A DNA stretch of 64,000 nucleotides from RGEC01 sp964475595 (GCA_964475595.1 CAYYXG010000003.1:137718-201717), one strand, 5' to 3'. Positions 1 through 9,270 are shown, counted from the stretch's first letter. Translations and numbers: made by a program. The notes: a model not told the origin generated them from the letters alone.

Positions 1-564
1 CTGTCCGGCAGCAGCCATTCGGTCGTCGAAGGTTTCCAGCAACAAAGGATCCACAGGCCTCCCTTCCGCTTGTTTCAAAAATGCATTGCGCTGGTCGAGC
101 AGTTTTTTGTATAAACTAAGCTGCTCCAGATATTGCCTGTCGGTCTGGCTGATGGTAAAGTCCAGAAAACGGCGGCGTTCTTCACTGCCCTCCAGAATCA
201 ATGATATGTCATAGGGTGTAATGAATACCGTTTGTATGATGCCTATATGATCAATTACTCTGTTGTATGTTTTGCCGTTTTTCTTGAGGGTTTTTTTGCC
301 TTTGCTGAAATTAACCAGAATTTCAGTACTGTTTTCGTTTTCAAAAGTACCGTGTATACTAAAAAACTCCTGCCCGTGTTTAATCAGTTGCTGATCTATT
401 CCATTAAAAAAACTCTTGGTATTGGCCAGGTAATAAACAGCGTCAAGAATGTTGGTTTTTCCGCTTCCATTGGGCCCGGTGATGCAGTTGATGCCATTGC
501 AAAACTGCAGGTGTTTCTCGTTGTGATTCTTAAAATGAAACAATTGCAGCCCGCCGATGTGCAT
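1..564 (-). CDS. recF: DNA replication/repair protein RecF (5' part, truncated by window edge)
   Basis: The first 188 codons of RecF, an SMC-like ATPase that helps load RecA at single-strand gaps. Reading from the ATG at 564, the protein opens MHIGGLQLFHFKNH and has the Walker A loop GPNGSGKTN at about residues 31-39, followed by the family's NILDAVYYLANTKSFF and a Lys-rich strand region (FSKGKKTLKKNGK). The frame stays open to base 1, so the C-terminal half with the signature and Walker B motifs lies outside the window. A TAACTTTG box sits only 4 nt before the ATG. It is transcribed divergently from the flavoprotein gene at 679. The identity is clear from Walker A plus flanking residues; the start is well supported by the promoter position. 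Confidence 0.93.
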   Translation of the reverse strand, partial: MHIGGLQLFHFKNHNEKHLQFCNGINCITGPNGSGKTNILDAVYYLANTKSFFNGIDQQLIKHGQEFFSIHGTFENENSTEILVNFSKGKKTLKKNGKTYNRVIDHIGIIQTVFITPYDISLILEGSEERRRFLDFTISQTDRQYLEQLSLYKKLLDQRNAFLKQAEGRPVDPLLLETFDDRMAAAGQ

Positions 565-568
565 CTTG

Positions 569-576
569 CAAAGTTA
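569..576 (-). promoter_or_regulatory. recF -7 box (TAACTTTG)
   Basis: Exact match to the Bacteroidota -7 consensus TAnnTTTG on the minus strand, 4 nt from the recF ATG. No TTG is visible at the usual -33 distance. Transcription would start at or next to the start codon, so a leaderless mRNA is predicted. Confidence 0.6.
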
Positions 577-678
577 GTTTTTTTTGAGCGGTCATTTTGC
601 TATGGAACCACGCTATTTTATTGGGCTGAAACAAATCATGTGTGTTAATGATGATGAATAAATCGATAAAGAGTAGTT

Positions 679-1941
679 TTGTATATCCATCCACCGGAAA
701 TTCATACCGATTTACTGATTGTTGGGGGAGGCGCCGCAGGCTATTTTGCAGCCATACATGCCAAAACTGCCAAACCGACTAAAAAGGTGCTCATCATCGA
801 AAAATCTAACAAAGTCTTGGCTAAGGTTGCCATTAGCGGTGGTGGACGCTGTAACGTAACCCACAACGAACCCGATCTGGCATCCATTTTGGAATTTTAC
901 CCTCGAGGACGTGGTTTGCTGAAATGGGCTTTGCGAAAATGGGGTGTCACTAATACCATACGTTGGTTTGAACGTCATGGTGTTTCACTAAAAACAGAAG
1001 ATGACGGCAGAATGTTCCCGGTCTCGGACGATTCTGCAACCGTGGTGGATTGTTTGTTACAGGAGGCGCAACGTCTTGGCGTAGATTGCCTCAAATCAAC
1101 CGGACTAAAATCGTTTGAGCCACTTTCTCCCAAAGGTTTCCGCATCACAACTGATGGTGGTTCTGATATACTTGCCAAGACTATGATATTGGCCTGTGGC
1201 GGATTCCCTAAACCATCTCAGTTTGATTTTATCACTCGTCATGGAATTGAAATTATAGACCCAGTACCATCTCTTTTTACCTTCAATATTCCTGATAAGG
1301 AATTGCATTCGCTCATGGGAATCAGCGTGCAGGGTTGTAAAGTGCGTGTGGTTGGGATGGATTCAGGTCCTGAAAAGGGCTGGTTTTCCGGCCCCGTACT
1401 TATTACTCACTGGGGTTTGAGTGGTCCGGCAGTGTTGAAAGCATCGGCGTTTTTAGCCCGTGAATTGTATGCTGAAAATTATGATGTAAATATGCTGGTT
1501 GACTGGACCGGAATGGGAGAGGAGAAGGCCCGTAGTTTATGGGATGCCGATATGCTGATGAACGCTGCAAAAAAAGTGGGGAATACCAATCCTTTTCATT
1601 TGCCGGCTCGCCTTTGGCATTTGCTCCTGAATCGCGCCGGTGTTAATGCAGAGACTCTGGTTAGGGACATGTCTAAACAGGATAAAAATCGCTTGCTTGA
1701 AAACTGTATTCGCAGTCCGTTTTCAGTGAAAGGTAAAACCACTTTCAAAGAAGAATTCGTAACAGCAGGTGGGATTTCTATTTCAGAAATAGACAAGGAT
1801 ACCATGGAGTGTAAGAAAATACCGGGTCTGTTTTTTGCCGGCGAAATTATAGATGTAGACGGCGTTACCGGAGGATTCAATTTTCAGGCCGCCTGGTGCA
1901 CCGGATACCTGGCAGGTGTTCGGGCTGTCGAGAAAACCTAA
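679..1941 (+). CDS. BaiN/HI0933-family NAD(P)/FAD-dependent oxidoreductase
   Basis: About 420 residues. A Rossmann FAD-binding motif at the N terminus (DLLIVGGGAAGYFAAIHA, about residues 11-28) is followed by the family hallmarks SNKVLAKVAISGGGRCNVTH and, near the C terminus, the second FAD-contact region FFAGEIIDVDGVTGGFNFQ with the AGG/TGG glycines. This family (YhiN, HI0933, BaiN) comprises flavoproteins of mostly unknown substrate; BaiN-type members reduce steroid double bonds in gut clostridia, but that activity should not be assumed here. The only conventional start is TTG at 679, because a stop lies at 667-669. However, the TTG is the end of a perfect TAGTTTTG promoter box (674-681), so the real start may be a downstream non-AUG codon. 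Stands alone between divergent recF and convergent AsmA-like gene. Confidence 0.85.
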   Translation: MYIHPPEIHTDLLIVGGGAAGYFAAIHAKTAKPTKKVLIIEKSNKVLAKVAISGGGRCNVTHNEPDLASILEFYPRGRGLLKWALRKWGVTNTIRWFERHGVSLKTEDDGRMFPVSDDSATVVDCLLQEAQRLGVDCLKSTGLKSFEPLSPKGFRITTDGGSDILAKTMILACGGFPKPSQFDFITRHGIEIIDPVPSLFTFNIPDKELHSLMGISVQGCKVRVVGMDSGPEKGWFSGPVLITHWGLSGPAVLKASAFLARELYAENYDVNMLVDWTGMGEEKARSLWDADMLMNAAKKVGNTNPFHLPARLWHLLLNRAGVNAETLVRDMSKQDKNRLLENCIRSPFSVKGKTTFKEEFVTAGGISISEIDKDTMECKKIPGLFFAGEIIDVDGVTGGFNFQAAWCTGYLAGVRAVEKT

Positions 1942-1947
1942 GTATGC

Positions 1948-4872
1948 CTATTTTTTTAATTGGGTGTTTTCTTCTGCCTCTTTTAGCAACTGTGCTGCTT
2001 TATCGTTTGCCTCTTTCTCAATATTATCAGCACTTTTATCCGCTTCTCCCTGCATTTGACCGACCCTTTTTGTGGTTTCTTCTTCTGTTTGCCTGGCCCT
2101 CAGATTAAATTCACCCCTGGCTGCCTCTGCTTTCTTTCGGCCCTCATCTCTAACCTTGTCGGCCGCCTTTTTGGCGACAGCTTTTTGCAGGGGATCAGTG
2201 GCTTTGGCTTCGATGGCAGCGGCTTGTTTTTGTGCCTCTGCATTGATTCTTTCAGCAGCTTTTTCTCCTTCCTGGCGAATTTGATTGGCTTTTTGCTGCC
2301 CTTCACCGGATAATTGTGCCCCACGTTTTCTGCTTTCCTCTCGTATCTGTGTTGCTTTTTTAGCAGCTTCTTTTTTCAGTAATTCACCCTTTTCACGGGC
2401 AATTTTAAGGGCTTCAGCCCGTTTTTTCTCCAACCCTTCCGTAGCTGCGTCTTTCAGATTTTCCTTCACGGATTTAGCAAAACCTTTCAAAGAAACCGAA
2501 ACCAAGGGTTTGGTAATGGTGCCCCCAATGCGCACATCAACCGGAATTTCCTCAACTGTTTTTGCATTAAGGCCTGTTTTTTGATTCCATTCCTTAACCC
2601 ATGCATTACTTGCCCCCAGATTTTTTGCGGGTACTTTCATCCATCCGCCATAGGAAATGGTCTGGTCTAGTTTGGTATGTCCAGACAGTCTCATCATACC
2701 ACCACTCGGTAAGGTTAAATTCAAGCTGTCTAATAGCTCAAAAGCTCCGTCTTTTATGCGAAAATTGATTTTCTGGGGTTTGATATTTAGCCGATCCAAA
2801 GCACGGGTGTTTAGTTGTTTACCTAACTGCTTCAAAAACTCGGTTCCTGTTATTCCGGACTGACTCAGGGATAATTTACCGGTTAGGTTCAAATCCTTAT
2901 AATCGGGTTGCATTTTGCTATCCAGCGAACTCCTTAATTCAATTCCCGCGTCAAACAAACCTTCCAGCTTGCTGAAAATAGGCGCATATTTCTGAATCAT
3001 GGGGAAGTTTGCTGCCGTCGTAGAGGGCGTGAATCCGGTGGCAGTGGTTTTTATCTCGGTTATTGGATGTTTGGTGTCTCGGCTGTCATAGTTTCCATTC
3101 AGCACAACATGTCCACCCAACATGTCCGCCGTCAGATTGTTTAGGTTTAGTATGCCACCTTTAGCAGCCACATTTCCCGAAATGCCTGTAAGCGTATATG
3201 TTTCATAAATGAGTTTTTCAATGCTGGTATTCAGCACCAAATCCAGGTTTTTGGGTATTTCAATGATGGGTAATTCTGTACTTTCCTCCTTATTGGCGAG
3301 AGTCTCCGAGTCAGACATAAGTCTGTTGATATTGATGAATTTACTTTTGAACGTGAGCGTTCCTTGCAAGTCTTCATCATTGAATAAATAACCGGGTAAT
3401 TGATTAAGTACACCGTTTACATTGAAATCATTGCCATTTACGTTTCCAATACAAGTGGGCATAGAAATTTTCTGTGGGGTAAATTGCAGGGCAAAATCGC
3501 TGAGCTGCGCCGATTCTAAGGCAGTTTTCCATATCAGATTTTTAATTTCCAGCAATCCGCCCGCCTGCAAATTTTGCATTTTAGAAGCATCTAACTGGCT
3601 GTAATGTCCTTTCATGAATAAATCGGCATTCACCATGCCGGCAATATCAGTTCCTTTTTCCAATGGCATCAGATTCTTGATTGTTGAAAGTTCCAGACTG
3701 CCTTTGGCTTCCGCATCAATGAAGGGGTTGCTTTCCGGCGTTTTCAAAAGGCACTTTACGGAAATGGGCGCCCCGGCCAAATTCATTGTTAGCTTTTTGA
3801 GGTTAATTATACTATGATCGGGTATACCATCCGGATTGGAGAACGCAAAATCTACTTCAATGTTTTGGGCCGACTGTGAGAACTGTGGATAGCGGAAAGC
3901 ACCTTGATTAACCTGTAATGCTATATCGGTTTTGGGCATCTTGTCGTCGGTCATTGTGCCTTTGAGTGAACCTTGTAGAGCCAATGTTCCCGAGGCGTCA
4001 AGTTTATTAAAATCTTGGCTATACATACCCGGTACAATGCTCAGGAAACTTTTAAAGGTGTTTTGAAGCGCTTTGAAAGAAATATCCATTTCCATGTCTT
4101 CTTCGTTCATATCCACAAAACCATTACTTTGAATATCGAGTTCATTCAATCTTACTTTGGCCTCATTGAAGCTAAATTTCATTTGCTTCATATTCATACC
4201 CAAATCTGCATCGATCATAGTTTTTATATTTTGCAACCATGCCATGCCGCCATAAGATAAAGTCAATGCGTCTGTTTCAGTATGGGTTTTTAGTGTGAAT
4301 TCATCCTGGGTAAAATCACCCGAACTCTCATGATTCATGCCGGTTATTTGCGTTCTGAAACCGATACTTCTGTCATTGTAATTTAGGGTTGCGTTGTCAA
4401 TTTTCAGCAATTGAAGGGCGAGTTTGAAACCTTTTGCGGCAGTGTCTACAGTCACTTTTGCCGTAGTGTCTGTCTTTACAATATCCCAGTTGGCGGTGCC
4501 ACTTTCAAGGGTCTGTAAATAAATACGCGGACTTTTCAGTCCTATTTTTTTTAGCTCAATGGGGCCTTTTCCCATGGCGCTCAGGATGTCAATAGAGAGT
4601 GATATTTTTGGGATATATGCCAAAGTATCGCCATCAAAGCTGTCTTTCCCAATAATGCGTAGGTTGTTTATCTCAATCGATAGGTTGGGGAAACTGCGAA
4701 TCAGCCCTAAACTGATGTCCTCATCAAAGGTAACCTGTGCATTTACCTGCTCGTTTACCACGCTTTTAATGGCCTTCAGGGCAGGGCCTTTAAGAAAAAA
4801 GGGGGTGATTAGCAATAAAATGAATATAATTCCAAGGCAAATACCGGTGTATTTAATGATCTTTTTTTGCAT
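1948..4872 (-). CDS. AsmA-like envelope protein with long charged coiled-coil tail
   Basis: 974 residues. One N-terminal membrane anchor (KIIKYTGICLGIIFILLLITPF, about residues 4-25) is followed by AsmA-type domain features (VNEQVNAQVTFDEDISLGLIRSFP; LAYIPKISLSIDILSAMG), a long beta-rich middle, and the AsmA C-terminal-type segment around residues 640-800 (LNLTGKLSLSQSGITG, LPSGGMMRLSGHTKLD). AsmA/TamB-like proteins bridge the envelope and are linked to lipid transport and outer-membrane homeostasis. The last roughly 170 residues (805-974) are almost only Lys, Glu, Ala, Gln and Arg with recurring QIR-E-E units. This LEA-like or coiled-coil extension is absent from the usual AsmA architecture. 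The ATG follows a TATTTTTG box by 22 nt. The family assignment is by pattern, with precise function unknown. Confidence 0.82.
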   Translation of the reverse strand: MQKKIIKYTGICLGIIFILLLITPFFLKGPALKAIKSVVNEQVNAQVTFDEDISLGLIRSFPNLSIEINNLRIIGKDSFDGDTLAYIPKISLSIDILSAMGKGPIELKKIGLKSPRIYLQTLESGTANWDIVKTDTTAKVTVDTAAKGFKLALQLLKIDNATLNYNDRSIGFRTQITGMNHESSGDFTQDEFTLKTHTETDALTLSYGGMAWLQNIKTMIDADLGMNMKQMKFSFNEAKVRLNELDIQSNGFVDMNEEDMEMDISFKALQNTFKSFLSIVPGMYSQDFNKLDASGTLALQGSLKGTMTDDKMPKTDIALQVNQGAFRYPQFSQSAQNIEVDFAFSNPDGIPDHSIINLKKLTMNLAGAPISVKCLLKTPESNPFIDAEAKGSLELSTIKNLMPLEKGTDIAGMVNADLFMKGHYSQLDASKMQNLQAGGLLEIKNLIWKTALESAQLSDFALQFTPQKISMPTCIGNVNGNDFNVNGVLNQLPGYLFNDEDLQGTLTFKSKFININRLMSDSETLANKEESTELPIIEIPKNLDLVLNTSIEKLIYETYTLTGISGNVAAKGGILNLNNLTADMLGGHVVLNGNYDSRDTKHPITEIKTTATGFTPSTTAANFPMIQKYAPIFSKLEGLFDAGIELRSSLDSKMQPDYKDLNLTGKLSLSQSGITGTEFLKQLGKQLNTRALDRLNIKPQKINFRIKDGAFELLDSLNLTLPSGGMMRLSGHTKLDQTISYGGWMKVPAKNLGASNAWVKEWNQKTGLNAKTVEEIPVDVRIGGTITKPLVSVSLKGFAKSVKENLKDAATEGLEKKRAEALKIAREKGELLKKEAAKKATQIREESRKRGAQLSGEGQQKANQIRQEGEKAAERINAEAQKQAAAIEAKATDPLQKAVAKKAADKVRDEGRKKAEAARGEFNLRARQTEEETTKRVGQMQGEADKSADNIEKEANDKAAQLLKEAEENTQLKK

Positions 4873-4894
4873 ATTCAGTGAAACGGATTTGCCG

Positions 4895-4902
4895 CAAAAA
4901 TA
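4895..4902 (-). promoter_or_regulatory. -7 box of the AsmA-like gene (TATTTTTG)
   Basis: Perfect TAnnTTTG on the minus strand, 22 nt upstream of the AsmA-like ATG. It forms one half of a divergent promoter region shared with the sterol-desaturase gene; no good -33 TTG was found. Confidence 0.55.
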
Positions 4903-4937
4903 GTGCGAAAAGAAGGGTATGTATAGACCAACTGATG

Positions 4938-4945
4938 TAGATTTG
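4938..4945 (+). promoter_or_regulatory. -7 box of the sterol-desaturase gene (TAGATTTG)
   Basis: Perfect TAnnTTTG ending 7 nt before the ATG at 4953, which predicts a start of transcription at or next to the ATG. Confidence 0.55.
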
Positions 4946-4952
4946 CGACAGA

Positions 4953-5843
4953 ATGGAAAGTTATTGGTGGGAACAGACCATGGTCATCATTTCGGTGCCC
5001 ATTTATACAGTAACCATACTGGCTGAAATATCGGCAAGCGTTTATCTTAAAAGGGAACTATATACAACCAAAGATACCCTGAATAATTTTTTAATGACGG
5101 GTTTGAATATATTGTTGGATACCGCCATGAGAGGTGCATTTCTGTTGTTGATGAGTCTGTCTTTTCCCAATCGGATTTTCAACTGGACTGAGAACGGTCT
5201 CTTGTACTGGGTAGCCGCCATTCTGCTCACAGATTTGGTATACTGGTTCGTTCACTGGATGAGCCATATGGTGCGTTTTTTTTGGGCGGTTCATGTGGTT
5301 CATCATAGTAGCGAGAAATACAATATCACGGTGGGTTTTCGCAGTTCGGTTTTTGAGCCGCTATACCGCTTTCTGTTTTTTATTCCGCTGGGTTTTCTTG
5401 GTTTTGAAGCAGCCGACATCGTATTGGCATTTGCCATTCAGCAGCTTTATGGCTCAATTATTCATACAGAACTTATCCGACGCATACCCGTATGGGACTG
5501 GTTTTTTGTAAGCCCCAGCCATCACGCAGTGCATCACGCCAGCAATCCCCGCTACCTCGACAAAAACATGGGTATGATTCTTATCCTTTGGGATAAAATA
5601 TTTGGTACGTTTGAGCCGGAGGATAAGCAGTATGAGAAAATAAAATATGGTTTAACCACCAATCTTAATTCCTACAACCCCGGTACTGTTTTATTTAAAG
5701 AATGGAACCAAATGTGGTTGGATGTAAAAAAAGCTCCGGGTTTTCGAAATAAATTTATGTATGTATTCGGACCTCCTGGCTGGAGCCATGATGGTAGCCG
5801 AAAAACCAGTCATCAGCTCAGATTGGAAGAAAAGTCTCAGTGA
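4953..5843 (+). CDS. Sterol desaturase / fatty acid hydroxylase superfamily membrane protein
   Basis: 296 residues with several hydrophobic helices in the N-terminal half. The di-iron His clusters of the superfamily are present in order: HWMSH (HxxxH), HVVHHS (HxxHH) and HHAVHH near residue 190. These integral membrane enzymes use O2 and a di-iron centre to hydroxylate or desaturate lipids, sterols or carotenoids; the substrate cannot be read from the sequence. The end overlaps the convergent transporter gene by 7 nt. The ATG at 4953 is chosen because it follows the TAGATTTG box and precedes the first membrane helix. Confidence 0.9.
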   Translation: MESYWWEQTMVIISVPIYTVTILAEISASVYLKRELYTTKDTLNNFLMTGLNILLDTAMRGAFLLLMSLSFPNRIFNWTENGLLYWVAAILLTDLVYWFVHWMSHMVRFFWAVHVVHHSSEKYNITVGFRSSVFEPLYRFLFFIPLGFLGFEAADIVLAFAIQQLYGSIIHTELIRRIPVWDWFFVSPSHHAVHHASNPRYLDKNMGMILILWDKIFGTFEPEDKQYEKIKYGLTTNLNSYNPGTVLFKEWNQMWLDVKKAPGFRNKFMYVFGPPGWSHDGSRKTSHQLRLEEKSQ

Positions 5844-7258
5844 GCTGCAGTTTCGGCCTTGCCAAAATCAACCCCTCGGTTTTTTAGCACTTGCTGTATT
5901 CTCCAAGCAAAAAATGCCAGATAGGCAAAACAGGCCACACCCACCCAGTATGAATGCTGAATGCCCAGCAAACGATCATCCGAAAGTGCTCCTTGCAATA
6001 ATGAAATGATACCGCCGCCCATAATCATCATAATAAGCAGACTTGATGCAGTATTGGTTTTATTTCCCAATCCGGCTATGCTTAGGGTAAAAATGCAAGG
6101 CCATAATGTGCTGCAAAACAAACCTACAGAGATAAAAGCATATACGCTGATAATACCGTGGGCAAAAATGCCGGTAATTAGGGCCGCAATTCCCATTAAA
6201 GAATAAATCAACAATTGTCTGGCTGGATTACCGTCGCTAACGGCATCGGCTGTGGCCAGCAAAATGACAATGAACAGATAAGGGTAAAATTGTGAAATGT
6301 CATAACCCGCTATAAAATTCACAAGTGCAAAAATACTAAAGGCAGCAAATGGGAGTAACAGACTTAATTTTTGTTTGGCATGTTCATTTAGGTTAAAAGC
6401 TCCTGCAGCACTGGTCCAGCGACCAATCATAAGACTTGCCCAAAACAATGAAACGAAAGGTGCGATGTCTTGTTCCTGTGTTCCCATTTTTTGTTTCATG
6501 AATTCAGGTAAATTACTGGCAGTGGAAACTTCCACACCCACATAAACAAAAATGGCAATCATCCCTAAAATAACCTGTGGCATACTGATAATATCAGTTA
6601 GTGAAGAAGATGATTTTTCTTCATCCATTCCGGCCTTGTCGGGAATATTGGAAAATTTAAAAATGGCAGCCACTAGCAAAAATGCAGCACCTAACACCAA
6701 ATAAGGTGTTTTCACCGCTTCAAGATTAAGGGCTGTTGCTCCGGAAGAAACCTTTCCGAATATGGCAAAAGCTACAATCACCGGACCTATGGTGGTACCG
6801 ATGTTGTTAATGCCACCGGCCAGACTTAAGCGCATGTTGCCTTCCTTGGGATTCCCCAAATTTACAGCCAGCGGGTTGGCCGCAATTTGTTGCAATGAAA
6901 AACCGAGTCCCACAATAAAGAGTCCGGATATCAGCAATGGAAATGAGGCCGAATTTGCAGCAGGAATAAATAGGAGTGTGCCGGCGGCTGATATGCTTAA
7001 TCCCAGCGCCAGCCCATTACGGTAGCCAATGGCTTGCAGTATATCACCTTTGCGCAGAGCAGAAATGATGAAGTAGGTCAGAGAGCCAACGGTGTAAGCA
7101 ATGTAAAAGGCAAAAGAGATAAGCTGGGACTGTAACTGACTCAAATTCAGGGCTTTTTTGAAGACCGGAATCAGAATGTCATTGCTGGCAGCGACAAAGC
7201 CCCAAAAAAAGAAAACGGAAATTAATGTGATAAAGGCACCGGTATTGTTTTTCTGCAT
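5837..7258 (-). CDS. MFS sugar transporter, FHS (fucose/glucose-galactose:H+ symporter) family
   Basis: 473 residues with about 12 predicted membrane helices. The N terminus (TGAFITLISVFFFWGFVAASNDILIP) is typical of the FucP/GluP/NagP group of proton symporters, as are the helix-4/5 segment GLGFSLQQIAANPLAVNLG and the GGINNIGTTIGP motif. The family imports hexoses, fucose or N-acetylglucosamine across the inner membrane; the exact sugar is not determinable, and no catabolic genes lie nearby. The gene is monocistronic, with its own TACATTTG box 10 nt before the ATG, in the space right after the tail-fibre-like gene. It ends in a 7-nt convergent overlap with the sterol-desaturase gene. Confidence 0.88.
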   Translation of the reverse strand: MQKNNTGAFITLISVFFFWGFVAASNDILIPVFKKALNLSQLQSQLISFAFYIAYTVGSLTYFIISALRKGDILQAIGYRNGLALGLSISAAGTLLFIPAANSASFPLLISGLFIVGLGFSLQQIAANPLAVNLGNPKEGNMRLSLAGGINNIGTTIGPVIVAFAIFGKVSSGATALNLEAVKTPYLVLGAAFLLVAAIFKFSNIPDKAGMDEEKSSSSLTDIISMPQVILGMIAIFVYVGVEVSTASNLPEFMKQKMGTQEQDIAPFVSLFWASLMIGRWTSAAGAFNLNEHAKQKLSLLLPFAAFSIFALVNFIAGYDISQFYPYLFIVILLATADAVSDGNPARQLLIYSLMGIAALITGIFAHGIISVYAFISVGLFCSTLWPCIFTLSIAGLGNKTNTASSLLIMMIMGGGIISLLQGALSDDRLLGIQHSYWVGVACFAYLAFFAWRIQQVLKNRGVDFGKAETAAH

Positions 7259-7268
7259 AACATTTTTT

Positions 7269-7276
7269 CAAATGTA
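7269..7276 (-). promoter_or_regulatory. -7 box of the FHS transporter gene (TACATTTG)
   Basis: Perfect TAnnTTTG on the minus strand ending 10 nt before the ATG. A TTG lies 21 nt further upstream (7298-7300 on the minus strand), inside the 3' end of the neighbouring gene. Confidence 0.55.
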
Positions 7277-9256
7277 TCAGCGTCTTTCCAATTTTTCCAA
7301 GCGTTCTTCCAGATTTTTTATTCTGGTTTCCTGCTCGCGAATAATACTGAGTAAATAAACTGGTAATCTGTCGTAGTGAACAGAGTAGGGGACAATTTTA
7401 TTTGGGTTCAGAATTTCTTTTCCGTTGGAATCGGTTTCGGCTATCCCTGTATTGCCTTTCCACTTTCTTTCCGGCCCGTAAACTACAAGCTCGGGAATGA
7501 CTTCTGCCACCTCTTCAGCAATTAAACCTATTTCAAAATCACCACCCAATGCAGGTTTTAAATTGTAGGATACCGGCCTGAGTGATAATATTTTTTCCTT
7601 TGAAAAGCTAAGATTTTTAACATTTTCCTTCACGTGAATGGTGGAGGATGTTGGCCTTAATTCACCACTGGATGTGCGTACTACGGTTGTGCCCGATCCG
7701 GTGCTGCTGGAATTCATGATAAAACGTGCATTGGTCTCTATCACTCCATTCGCCATAATACCACCTGATGCTGGAGCTGATGTAGTGCCAACCCTAAGGC
7801 CTCCTGTCATGTAACCGTCTCCGTCTACCTGTAAATCATAACTGGTGCTGGAGGTACTACCAATTCTTACCCTGCCGGCAAAGTTGGATGTAGTAGTCGT
7901 TCCGTTTACCAATAGACCGGATGTTCCTACAGACAAATCAAAAGAAGAAGATGGAGAAGTGGTGCCAATACCAACATTCTTCGAACTGTTAATCCAAATG
8001 GCATCTGTGCATTCCCAGTTTCCACTGCCGGTTCCTCGCACGGTGTAGCTGCTGTTGGATGATGTGCCGCAACTTATGCTAGTGCCGCTTCCCCCAGAAC
8101 CCGGGGCCCAGCTGCTGCCGTTCCATTTCAATACATCGTTTGTGGAAGGGGTGGTTGAAGAAACGCTTCTTCCCTGTAGGAAATTGGCATTCCACATGGC
8201 TGTATTGTTTAGTGCATAAAGTGTATCTCCGTTTTTGGTTAATCCTGTGCCGGCAAAAACACTCATACCTGTTAACTGAGACGGAGTCCAAACAGAGCCA
8301 TTGTATTGCAGTACATCGTTAGTACTTGGTTGGGTAGATGAAATGGAATTATCCTGCAGGTATGCGGCATTCCAAAGGGGGAATTTAGCCCTTGCTGAAA
8401 TAGTGTCTCCATTTTTTAACAAGCCCAATCCGGCCACAATAGGATTACTGCCACCACCACCGACTGTGATTGCTGACGGCGCCCATGCAGATCCATTCCA
8501 GCGGTAAACATCATCCTTGGCCGGAGTAGCAGTTGAAATACTTCTCCCAAGAATGTCACCTGCACTCCATATAGCTTGTTTGTTTAATGCACTTAAAGTA
8601 TCACCATTTTTCTTGAGGCCGTTTCCTGCAATCACATTCAATGTTCCACTGCCGCCTGTGCTGATTTTCACGGGTGTCCATTCTGTGCCATTCCACTGCA
8701 AAACATCATCCTTGGCTGGCGTATTACCTGAAACAGCTCTCCCTTTGATTTTCCCGGCATTCCAAATATCATTTTCAACATTTGCATACAACGTATCACC
8801 ACTCTTTCTCATACCCGAGCCGGGAATAACCGAGGTTGTAACTGCATTACCTGACTTCGCTGCATACAGCGCGTATGGTACAGACAATAACTGTGTCGTG
8901 CCTTTGATGCTGTAGTTTGTCCCACCTGTTACATCAGAATTACTCTCCAGAAAATACGGCCCTTTGCTCCAGTCTATTGCGCTGATATTACCACTTATAA
9001 CATTGCCTGCCCCAATTTGGGCAGTGATTAATCCATTGGCATTGCTGCTTACTTTTTGCGTTTCGTGGTAAACTATGGTGCCCGAAGTACTACCCTGTCT
9101 GATTATTAACTCCATACCCACACTCGAATTAATGACAAGTGCGCCACTGCCATCGCGTATAACGGCCTGGTATGAAAATAAATTAGGGGCTTGTGCACTG
9201 GATATCCCGAAATACCCAATGATGCCCAAAATAGCCAATATTGATTGTTTTTTCAT
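7277..9256 (-). CDS. Secreted tail-fibre-like protein with tandem repeats and S74 autoprotease domain
   Basis: 659 residues from the ATG at 9256 (a TTG three codons earlier lies closer to the promoter box and is less likely). Signal peptide: MKKQSILAILGIIGYFGISSAQA. Residues 30-140 form a domain common in Bacteroidota surface proteins (FSYQAVIRDGSGALV...QLLSVPYALYA). Four tandem units of about 55 residues follow at roughly 144-198, 208-262, 273-328 and 332-386; each reads G-GL-K-GDTL, WNA, PS-NDVL-WNGS-W-P. The C terminus is a peptidase S74 intramolecular chaperone: STIHVKENV with the Ser538/Lys543 pair spaced as in endosialidases, IGLIAEEVAEVIPELV, a YSVHYDRLPVYLLSIIRE segment and a terminal coiled coil. 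S74 domains trimerise phage tail spikes and then cut themselves off. In Bacteroidota they occur on exported proteins of unknown role. Confidence 0.85.
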   Translation of the reverse strand: MKKQSILAILGIIGYFGISSAQAPNLFSYQAVIRDGSGALVINSSVGMELIIRQGSTSGTIVYHETQKVSSNANGLITAQIGAGNVISGNISAIDWSKGPYFLESNSDVTGGTNYSIKGTTQLLSVPYALYAAKSGNAVTTSVIPGSGMRKSGDTLYANVENDIWNAGKIKGRAVSGNTPAKDDVLQWNGTEWTPVKISTGGSGTLNVIAGNGLKKNGDTLSALNKQAIWSAGDILGRSISTATPAKDDVYRWNGSAWAPSAITVGGGGSNPIVAGLGLLKNGDTISARAKFPLWNAAYLQDNSISSTQPSTNDVLQYNGSVWTPSQLTGMSVFAGTGLTKNGDTLYALNNTAMWNANFLQGRSVSSTTPSTNDVLKWNGSSWAPGSGGSGTSISCGTSSNSSYTVRGTGSGNWECTDAIWINSSKNVGIGTTSPSSSFDLSVGTSGLLVNGTTTTSNFAGRVRIGSTSSTSYDLQVDGDGYMTGGLRVGTTSAPASGGIMANGVIETNARFIMNSSSTGSGTTVVRTSSGELRPTSSTIHVKENVKNLSFSKEKILSLRPVSYNLKPALGGDFEIGLIAEEVAEVIPELVVYGPERKWKGNTGIAETDSNGKEILNPNKIVPYSVHYDRLPVYLLSIIREQETRIKNLEERLEKLERR

Positions 9257-9270
9257 GGTACTCAAAAAAA

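Noticed and set aside
232..648. Open frame of 138 codons on the plus strand
   Set aside because: Antisense to the recF reading frame, which shows the conserved Walker A motif; no similarity or start signal of its own.
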